Shown piece by piece: positions 1-4,691 of a DNA stretch of 9,588 bases (position 1 is its first letter; every line of letters starts with the position of its first letter). The translations under genes and the position numbers were made by a program. The notes under the pieces were generated by a model. That model was not told where the DNA came from. It ran no database searches and saw nothing but the letters and a program-made list of their open reading frames with translations. Source of the stretch: CAYFKJ01 sp964401845 (GTDB lineage: Bacteria; Pseudomonadota; Alphaproteobacteria; UBA2966); the NCBI GenBank assembly GCA_964401845.1, contig CAYOAD010000161.1, positions 1 to 9,588 on the forward strand, written 5' to 3'.

Positions 1-342
1 CATGCGCCGGGCCAGCAGTATCTGGCCAATGCAGTTGTTGATCTTGTGCGCGCCGGTGTGGTTGAGCTCGTCGCGCTTGAAGTAGACCTTCGCGCCGCCC
101 AGGTGTTCGGTCATGCGTTCGGCAAAATAAAGCGGACTGGGCCGGCCGACATAGTGCTCAAGGAAATGGTCCAGTTCCGCCTGGAACGACGGATCCTGCT
201 TGGAGGACTTCCAGGCCTCTTCCAGCTCCAGGATCAGCGGCATCAATGTTTCGGCCACGAAACGTCCGCCGTAGATGCCGAAATGGCCGTCTTCCGTCGG
301 GCCTGCGCGGTAGGTATTGGGTTTATCCACGGTCTCTCGCAT
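1..342 (-). CDS. trpB: Tryptophan synthase beta chain, N-terminal part (runs off the left edge)
   Basis: The PLP-dependent beta subunit of tryptophan synthase condenses indole with L-serine to give L-tryptophan in the cytoplasm, in an alpha2beta2 complex with TrpA. The first 114 residues are visible, starting MRETVDKPNTYRAGPTEDGH and containing FGIYGGRFVAETLMP (residues 21-35). The PLP-binding segment NHTGAHKINN carries the Schiff-base lysine at K100. The frame is open to base 1, so the rest, about 290 residues by family length, lies outside. The ATG is at 342-340 and is the natural start by family N-terminus; the SD is weak. It lies 28 bp downstream of the trpF stop, consistent with a trpF-trpB(-trpA) operon; trpA would be expected just beyond the edge. 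Identification is secure. Confidence 0.96.
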   Translation of the reverse strand, partial: MRETVDKPNTYRAGPTEDGHFGIYGGRFVAETLMPLILELEEAWKSSKQDPSFQAELDHFLEHYVGRPSPLYFAERMTEHLGGAKVYFKRDELNHTGAHKINNCIGQILLARRM

Positions 343-370
343 TGATCTGCCGCCGGAGCGGTTCGGTTAC

Positions 371-1018
371 CTAAAGTTTCGCCACCGCCGCCAGGAAGGC
401 CCGGATGCGCGCGGGGTCCTTGTGGCCCGGACTGTCCTCGATACCGGATGAGACGTCCACGGCCTCGGCGCCCGTCGCCGCCACGGCCTCGCCGACATTG
501 TCGGCGTTCAATCCCCCCGCCAGCATCCAGGGACGTTTCCATGCCCGTCCGGCCAGTAGCTGCCAGTCGAAACTCAGCGCATTGCCGCCGGGCAGCGCGC
601 CCGCCATGGTTTTAGGCGCTTTGGCGTCAAACAGCAACCAGTCCGCGGCCGCTTCGTAGGCCCGGGCCGCCTCGACGTCCGCGGCGCTTTCGACCTTGAC
701 CGCCTTCATGACGGCTTGTCCGAACCGGCGGCGGATATCGGCGACCCGGTCCGGGGTTTCGGCGCCGTGTAGCTGCAGCATGTCCAGTGGCACAATGTCG
801 AGAACCGCCTCCAGCATACCGTCGTCGGGATCGACGAACAGGCCAACGCGTTTGACCGGTTCGGTAACGATTGCCGCGAGGGCGGCGGCGTCGTCGATTG
901 TGACGGCGCGCGGCGACGGCGGGTAAAAAACGAAGCCCACAAACGCCGCACCGCCGGCGACCGCGCAGGTCACGGTTTTCGGCGTGGACAGCCCGCAGGT
1001 CTTGGCGGCAACCGTCAC
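371..1018 (-). CDS. trpF: Phosphoribosylanthranilate isomerase
   Basis: TrpF converts N-(5'-phosphoribosyl)anthranilate to CdRP by an Amadori rearrangement in tryptophan synthesis. The product is 215 residues, normal for this single-domain (beta/alpha)8 barrel. Visible motifs are KTCGL with the catalytic cysteine at C8, GGAAFVGFVFYPPSPR (22-37), LQLHG (81-85), LLFDAK with the catalytic aspartate D131, LAGGLNADNV (166-175) and VDVSSGIE (187-194). The start is GTG at 1018-1016: a GAGG Shine-Dalgarno at 1025-1028 sits 6 nt upstream and no ATG precedes the CGL motif. The family's usual K-I-C-G-L reads K-T-C-G-L here, and the PGGTG loop reads PGGNA (143-147); both look tolerable. The gene starts 8 bp after pyrF ends, and its SD overlaps the pyrF stop, suggesting coupled translation. 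The same frame stays open upstream through pyrF, but that is a GC-rich shadow and not a fusion. Confidence 0.95.
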   Translation of the reverse strand: MTVAAKTCGLSTPKTVTCAVAGGAAFVGFVFYPPSPRAVTIDDAAALAAIVTEPVKRVGLFVDPDDGMLEAVLDIVPLDMLQLHGAETPDRVADIRRRFGQAVMKAVKVESAADVEAARAYEAAADWLLFDAKAPKTMAGALPGGNALSFDWQLLAGRAWKRPWMLAGGLNADNVGEAVAATGAEAVDVSSGIEDSPGHKDPARIRAFLAAVAKL

Positions 1019-1024
1019 CAGGGG

Positions 1025-1028
1025 CCTC
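1025..1028 (-). promoter_or_regulatory. Shine-Dalgarno of trpF, overlapping the pyrF stop codon
   Basis: On the minus strand GAGG lies 6 nt before the GTG at 1018 and shares two bases with the pyrF TGA (1029-1027). This fixes the trpF start at the GTG and suggests that ribosomes ending pyrF re-initiate on trpF. Seen directly; coupling is inferred. Confidence 0.7.
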
Positions 1029-1752
1029 AGCGGAGCTCGGATACGATGGCCCGGCAGGCGGCGGCGGGATCGTCCGCCTGCGTGATGGGCCGGCCGATCA
1101 CCAGGTGGGTGGCGCCCAAGGAAACGGCTTCGGCCGGCGTCATGACGCGCTTCTGGTCGCCGGCGGCGCTGCCGGCGGGCCGGATGCCGGGCACGACGAG
1201 TTCGAAATCGGGGCCCCTGTCCTCGCGCAGGGTGGCGATTTCGTGGGGCGAGCAGACCGCGCCGTCGGCGCCGTTGGCCTGGGCCAGTTCCGCCAGGCGG
1301 CGGACCTGATCGGTTGCCGTATGGTTCACGCCCGTTGCTGCAAGGTCCGCATCGTCGAGACTGGTCAGCACGGTCACGGCCAGGATGCGCGGCCGGGCGG
1401 TACCGGATGCTTCGGCGCCCGCCATCGCCGCGTCTGCCGCTGCCGCGACCATGGCGGGACCGCCAGAGGCGTGAATGGTCATCATGTAGGGCCCGAGCGC
1501 GCAGGCGGCGCGCACCGCCCCGGCCACGGTGTTGGGGATGTCGTGGAACTTGAGGTCGAGAAAAAGGTTGAGGCCGCTGGCCGCCGTGACGTGGCGGACG
1601 CCTTCCGGACCCAGCGCCGTAAAGAATTCCTTGCCCAGCTTGAGGCCGCCGGCGACGGGCGCGAGCGCTTCTGCCAAAGCGGCGGCCTGCATGGCGTTGG
1701 GTGTATCTATGGCGCAAAAAACGGGATTGGGCGGCGGGTTGGTATTTGTCAT
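1027..1752 (-). CDS. pyrF: Orotidine 5'-phosphate decarboxylase
   Basis: PyrF decarboxylates OMP to UMP, the last step of de novo pyrimidine synthesis, in the cytoplasm. The product is 241 residues, the usual bacterial length. Visible motifs are AIDTPN with D16, GLKLGKEFF with the substrate lysine near K38, and the signature LDLKFHDIPNTV (65-76), which holds the catalytic D66-K68-D71 network. VVPGIRP (186-192) and VIGRPIT (218-224) form the phosphate-binding end of the barrel. The start is the ATG at 1752-1750, with a poor SD; no other start in frame fits the family better. It follows the OCD-family gene by 32 bp and precedes trpF by 8 bp. The pairing with trpF suggests joint expression of two phosphoribosyl-substrate enzymes, which may be simple operon proximity. 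Confidence 0.96.
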   Translation of the reverse strand: MTNTNPPPNPVFCAIDTPNAMQAAALAEALAPVAGGLKLGKEFFTALGPEGVRHVTAASGLNLFLDLKFHDIPNTVAGAVRAACALGPYMMTIHASGGPAMVAAAADAAMAGAEASGTARPRILAVTVLTSLDDADLAATGVNHTATDQVRRLAELAQANGADGAVCSPHEIATLREDRGPDFELVVPGIRPAGSAAGDQKRVMTPAEAVSLGATHLVIGRPITQADDPAAACRAIVSELR

Positions 1753-1784
1753 GGCGCGGTTTATAGCATGGTCCTGGAATTCGT

Positions 1785-2732
1785 TCAGGTTTCGCCCGAC
1801 TTGCTTTCCGCCACCAGTTCCGCCGCCGTCAGGTCCTCCAGCGCCGTGCCCACTGATTTGAACAGCGTGATGTCGTTGGCCGAGCGGCGGCCCATGACCG
1901 AGCCGCGCGTAAGCTCGGCCAGTTCGCCGAGGACGTGGCTCTCGCCGATGACGCCCGCCGCCAGGGGCTGGACGATATCGCCGCCCTCTTTCAGGGCGCC
2001 GGCGCGGGTGTCGACGAAAACGCGGGCCTTGGTGACGGTGGCATCGTCGGTTTCACGCATGTCGGGGCGGAAGGCGCCGACCAGGTCGACGTGGACTCCG
2101 GGTTGCAGCCAGTTGCCCTGGATGACCGGCTCGTGGGAAAGGGTGGCGCAGCTGATGACGTCTGCGTCTCCGGCCGCTCCCGGCAGATCGTCGACGACGG
2201 CGGCATCGAAGCCGCCGGCGGCGAGTTCGGTCACCAGCTTTTCCGAGTTGCCCGGCGTCCGGTTCCAGACCAGCACGCGGTCAATCGGCCGTACCGCGGC
2301 ATGGGCGCCGACGAGATGCGGTGCCATGGCGCCCGCCCCGACCATCAACAAGGTGGCAGCATCCTCGCGGGCGAGGTATGAAGCCGCCAGGGCGGAGGCG
2401 CAGGCCGTCCGTCTCACGGTCAGCGCCGTGCCGTCCACCATGGCCAGCGGCAGTCCCGTCCCGCCGTCCAACAGCAGGACCTGGCCGCTGACGGCCGGCA
2501 AGCCTTTATCGGCGTTGCCCGGAAAGACGCTGACGACCTTTACGGCGACTTGACCGCCGGCGCGCCAGGCCGGCATCAGCAGCAAGGTGGCATCCGGCTG
2601 GTCCGCCAGTTCGATGTTGTGGTGGTGGCGCACCGGAACTTCGGCGCCGGCGGCGAAAGCGTTTCTGAGGCGCTCGACGAGAATGCCGTAATCCAGCGCC
2701 TCGTGGACCGCTTGGGCATCGTACAATTGCAT
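1785..2732 (-). CDS. Ornithine cyclodeaminase/mu-crystallin family protein, likely a ketimine (delta1-pyrroline-2-carboxylate) reductase
   Basis: The 315-residue product belongs to the NAD(P)-dependent OCD/mu-crystallin family. It shows the N-terminal substrate domain VKVVSVFPGN with K65, the motif TVRRTACASALAA (105-117), and a Rossmann glycine motif MVGAGAMAPHL (130-140) followed by VWNRTP (155-160), the end of the second strand where NADP/NAD choice is made. Instead of the GGDCPGKTE stretch that I recall for true ornithine cyclodeaminases, it has VGAFRPDMRE (218-227). That version is typical of family members that reduce cyclic ketimines such as delta1-pyrroline-2-carboxylate, so I prefer that role by motif comparison; the substrate is unproven. 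The ATG at 2732 lies 12 bp after the LapA-like gene's stop, so the two are probably co-transcribed. No obvious pathway link ties it to pyrF or trpF; it looks like an amino-acid catabolic passenger in a biosynthetic operon. Confidence 0.85.
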   Translation of the reverse strand: MQLYDAQAVHEALDYGILVERLRNAFAAGAEVPVRHHHNIELADQPDATLLLMPAWRAGGQVAVKVVSVFPGNADKGLPAVSGQVLLLDGGTGLPLAMVDGTALTVRRTACASALAASYLAREDAATLLMVGAGAMAPHLVGAHAAVRPIDRVLVWNRTPGNSEKLVTELAAGGFDAAVVDDLPGAAGDADVISCATLSHEPVIQGNWLQPGVHVDLVGAFRPDMRETDDATVTKARVFVDTRAGALKEGGDIVQPLAAGVIGESHVLGELAELTRGSVMGRRSANDITLFKSVGTALEDLTAAELVAESKSGET

Positions 2733-2744
2733 GACGGAGCCGGG

Positions 2745-3125
2745 CTAACCCGCGGGCGGCGGCGCCGTGGGGTCGCCGCTTCGTGCTGTCACTTGCGTGG
2801 TTTTCGGCTGCGGTTCCGGCTCGTCGTTTTCCTTGACGGGTTCCGCCAGGCGCGCCCGCAGGGAGGCCACTTCCGATTCCAGCATCTTGAGGTTTCGCTT
2901 CAGACGGCGGATTTCGCGGCGTCTTTTGCCGCCCGTGAGCCAGGCGGCTACGCCGCCGACAACCAGGCCGGCGAAGACCGCCGCCATGACCAAGGCGTAA
3001 AGCGGAGCGTCCAGTGCGAACGGCAGCGGGTCGAGATCGATCGTCACCGCCGCCCGGTTGGCGACGGCAAAGGCAGCCGCCAGCGCAATCAGCGGCAGCA
3101 CGAGTATCCACCAGAGAAGTTTCAC
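2745..3125 (-). CDS. LapA-domain (DUF1049-type) small inner-membrane protein
   Basis: The 126-residue product has the layout of lipopolysaccharide assembly protein A domain proteins: a first hydrophobic segment at about residues 3-21, then FAVANRAAVTIDLDPLPF (19-36), where NR..V.IDL is typical of the family. A second membrane segment (about 41-64) is followed by a basic, heptad-like helix (KRRREIRRLKRNLKMLESEV, 67-86) likely to form a coiled coil, and a Pro/Glu-rich tail (98-126). In enterobacteria LapA acts with LapB in controlling LPS synthesis; I infer only an envelope role here, since no lapB is visible. The start is a GTG at 3125-3123 with a weak SD; it gives a membrane segment right at the N-terminus, as expected. 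It follows ihfB by 51 bp, a neighbourhood common in alphaproteobacteria. Confidence 0.82.
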   Translation of the reverse strand: MKLLWWILVLPLIALAAAFAVANRAAVTIDLDPLPFALDAPLYALVMAAVFAGLVVGGVAAWLTGGKRRREIRRLKRNLKMLESEVASLRARLAEPVKENDEPEPQPKTTQVTARSGDPTAPPPAG

Positions 3126-3176
3126 GAAATTATGCCCAATCCGTCCCGCAACGCCGTGAAGCCGGCTGGGAGAGTT

Positions 3177-3470
3177 TTAGTCGGAGTTGGACCCGTTGTT
3201 CAAGCGTTCCCGCAATTCCTTGCCGGTTTTAAAGAAAGGAATGTGCTTTTCGCCGACGTGGACGGCCTGTCCGGTCCTGGGATTGCGCGCCACACGGGGT
3301 GCGCGTTGCTTGACGGAAAAGGCGCCGAAGCCGCGCAGTTCAACCCTGTCGCCGCGCGCCAAAGCGGCGGAGATTTCCTCGAATATCGTTGTGACGATGC
3401 GTTCCACATCCCTTTGGTAGAGATGGGGGTTCTTTTCCGCCAGTCTTGCGATCAATTCCGATTTGACCAT
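3177..3470 (-). CDS. ihfB: Integration host factor beta subunit
   Basis: IHF is the heterodimeric DNA-bending protein that shapes the nucleoid, promoters and recombination sites; the alpha subunit is not in this window. The 97-residue product begins MVKSELIARLAEKNPHLY and contains RVELRGFGAFSVKQRAPRVA (42-61) followed by RNPRTG (62-67), the DNA-embracing arm with the intercalating proline at P64. The C-terminus, FKTGKELRERLN, is normal. An in-frame ATG 10 codons upstream exists at 3500, but the ATG at 3470 has GAGGG 8 nt upstream (3479-3483) and gives the family-standard N-terminus and length, so I chose it. MVKSEL with the RNP motif places it in the beta rather than the alpha or HU group. 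It probably has its own promoter in the 198-bp spacer upstream. Confidence 0.95.
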   Translation of the reverse strand: MVKSELIARLAEKNPHLYQRDVERIVTTIFEEISAALARGDRVELRGFGAFSVKQRAPRVARNPRTGQAVHVGEKHIPFFKTGKELRERLNNGSNSD

Positions 3471-3478
3471 CGACCGTT

Positions 3479-3483
3479 CCCTC
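3479..3483 (-). promoter_or_regulatory. Shine-Dalgarno of ihfB (decides the start)
   Basis: GAGGG on the minus strand, 8 nt before the ATG at 3470. It lies inside the alternative N-terminal extension that would begin at 3500, which argues against the longer form. Confidence 0.7.
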
Positions 3484-3505
3484 GAAGGCTTCCCAAACAT
3501 ACATT

Positions 3506-3531
3506 ACGGCGTCGAATAGCTAACGGCGTCG
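3506..3531. repeat. Direct repeat ACGGCGTCG x2 upstream of ihfB
   Basis: Two identical 9-mers lie at 3506-3514 and 3523-3531, 17 bp start to start, about 36-60 bp upstream of the ihfB start. This spacing could suit a regulator binding side by side near the promoter, but GC-rich 9-mers can repeat by chance. No matching regulator is known to me. Confidence 0.3.
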
Positions 3532-3554
3532 TTTTCTTGTTATCCGGCATCTCT

Positions 3555-3573
3555 TGATCCGCAATCCGGATCA
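3555..3573. repeat. Inverted repeat TGATCCG-N5-CGGATCA in the sppA-ihfB spacer
   Basis: A perfect 7-bp inverted repeat with a 5-nt centre lies in the 198-bp spacer between sppA and ihfB. On the transcribed (minus) strand it is not followed by a T tract, so it is not a standard intrinsic terminator; an operator or a hairpin behind sppA are both possible. The rest of the spacer (3471-3668) shows no ORF and no promoter I can place with confidence. Confidence 0.45.
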
Positions 3574-3668
3574 TCGCCGCCGCCCAAACCCGTCCATCCC
3601 CTCAAATCATCAGAGAGTTTCGGGATATCCGTTATTTCGCTGCCAAGGCAAATTTCCCTGCGGCGAAC

Positions 3669-4583
3669 TCAAAACAGACCGTCAGGTTGCCAAAGCGTTA
3701 GCAAGCCGTCAAGGGCAAGTCTTTCAGAAAGCAATGTTTTTTCCGCCGAACCAAGAAAGCGGCTGATCAGATCGAGAGGCGCTTCGGGCATCTTCAGCTC
3801 CCGCAACGGCAAGCGGGCGGGGATGCCTCTGTCGGCGTCGAGCCAGGCCCGGGCTTCCCTCAAACCGCCGAAACCGTCGATCAGTTTCGCGGCCAACGCC
3901 TGACGTCCGGTAAAGACCCGGCCATCCGCGGCGGCGGCGGCTTCGGTAGCATCCAGACCGCGCCGTTCGGCCAGCAGATTGACAAACCAGTTGTGGGTAT
4001 CGTCGATCAGGGCTTGGTTGACGGCACGGGCTTCATCACCCATGGGCTCGAAGGCCGACGGTTGGCCTTTCATCGGGCCGCTGGTCAGGGCTTCCGCCTT
4101 GATGCCCACTTTCTCCATTAAACCGCTCATTTCCGCGGTTTGCAGCAGCACGCCGATGGATCCCGTGATGGAGTTTTCGCGGGCATAAATGCGATCGGCG
4201 GCCAATGCCGCCATATAGCCCCCTGACGTCCCCAGCGTACGGATCAGCGCCACCACGGGCTTCTTGTCCGCCACCCGGCGCAGCGCGTGGTAAAGCGTTT
4301 CACCGCCGACAGCGGTCCCGCCGGGACTGTTGATGCGCACAATCAACGCTTTGGCGCTGTCGGTGCTGGCAACTTCGTCCAAGACCTCGATCCGCTCCTG
4401 ATCGTCGGTGATCAGGCCGGCCACGCCGATTGCGGCAATATGGTCCCTTACATCAAGGGTTTGGCTTGGAAATATGGCGACATACGCGAGTGCGGCGACA
4501 GCCGTAATGGCGGCCAGTCGCCACGCGATGAGCCGGCGTTTTAGGCGCCGACGGTCAACAATGGCATCCGCATCCAAAGACAT
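3669..4583 (-). CDS. sppA: Signal peptide peptidase SppA, short (single-domain) form
   Basis: SppA is a membrane-anchored serine protease of family S49 that degrades cleaved signal peptides. The 304-residue product has a basic N-terminus (RRRLKRRLIAWR, 11-22), one membrane segment at about 23-40 and then the protease domain. The nucleophile is in LGTSGGYMAA, S120; the general-base lysine is in TSGPMKGQPS, K172. Their 52-residue separation equals that in Bacillus SppA (S147/K199, from memory), supporting the short form over the double-length E. coli type. NSPGG (85-89) and ITGSIGV (139-145) are also conserved. The ATG at 4583 is preceded by AGGAGGT (4591-4597), 7 nt away, a near-perfect SD. 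That SD is partly buried in a predicted hairpin (4584-4618). The gene lies 108 bp downstream of rpsA and may be partly read through from it. Confidence 0.94.
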   Translation of the reverse strand: MSLDADAIVDRRRLKRRLIAWRLAAITAVAALAYVAIFPSQTLDVRDHIAAIGVAGLITDDQERIEVLDEVASTDSAKALIVRINSPGGTAVGGETLYHALRRVADKKPVVALIRTLGTSGGYMAALAADRIYARENSITGSIGVLLQTAEMSGLMEKVGIKAEALTSGPMKGQPSAFEPMGDEARAVNQALIDDTHNWFVNLLAERRGLDATEAAAAADGRVFTGRQALAAKLIDGFGGLREARAWLDADRGIPARLPLRELKMPEAPLDLISRFLGSAEKTLLSERLALDGLLTLWQPDGLF

Positions 4584-4618
4584 GGGTGTTACCTCCTGTC
4601 ATCCCCTTGAGGACACCC
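4584..4618 (-). promoter_or_regulatory. SD-sequestering hairpin in the sppA leader
   Basis: In the minus-strand RNA, GGGUGU (4618-4613) pairs with ACACCC (4589-4584) and CCUC (4612-4609) pairs with GAGG (4595-4592), with a 2-nt UA bulge on one side and a 13-nt loop. The paired GAGG is the core of the sppA Shine-Dalgarno AGGAGGU, and the stem ends exactly at the start codon. The pairing is seen in the sequence. A role as a translational switch, for example heat-sensitive or opened by translation or a protein, is inferred. Confidence 0.55.
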
Positions 4619-4689
4619 TCACAAGTCTTACTCCGGTTCCATTACCAAATGGTTTACACCGTATGGTCGTGGAACCGGAATAATGTGAG
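4618..4689 (-). repeat. Long inverted repeat between rpsA and sppA (structured RNA element or palindromic repeat)
   Basis: The arms at 4628-4641 and 4670-4683 pair over 14 positions (core TCCGGTTCCA/TGGAACCGGA, perfect). After a 4-nt bulge the stem resumes with CTCACA (4618-4623) and TGTGAG (4684-4689). The one imperfect position is a C.A mismatch in plus-strand RNA but a G.U wobble in minus-strand RNA, the strand transcribed from rpsA. The 28-nt loop holds two related mini-palindromes, ACCAAATGGT (4644-4653) and ACCGTATGGT (4658-4667), giving a possible three-way-junction shape. No T tract follows, so it is not a classical terminator. It could protect the rpsA mRNA 3' end, act in the sppA leader, or be a dispersed palindromic element; I cannot tell which. 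Confidence 0.65.
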
Positions 4690-4691
4690 TG

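Noticed and set aside
371..1717. Apparent pyrF-trpF fusion: the trpF frame stays open upstream across pyrF.
   Set aside because: The upstream part has Arg/Gly-rich nonsense composition, while pyrF is intact in its own frame with all motifs; trpF has a good SD and GTG at 1018.
1105..2553. Long plus-strand open frame across pyrF and the OCD-family gene.
   Set aside because: Low-complexity Arg/Ala/Ser product spanning two convincing minus-strand genes; a GC-rich shadow.
3471..3500. Longer ihfB beginning at the ATG at 3500.
   Set aside because: It would add 10 atypical residues and place the clear GAGGG SD inside the gene; family N-termini begin at the 3470 start.
4618..4689. Standard Rho-independent terminator for rpsA.
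   Set aside because: The stem is strong but the loop is long and no T tract follows on the transcribed strand.
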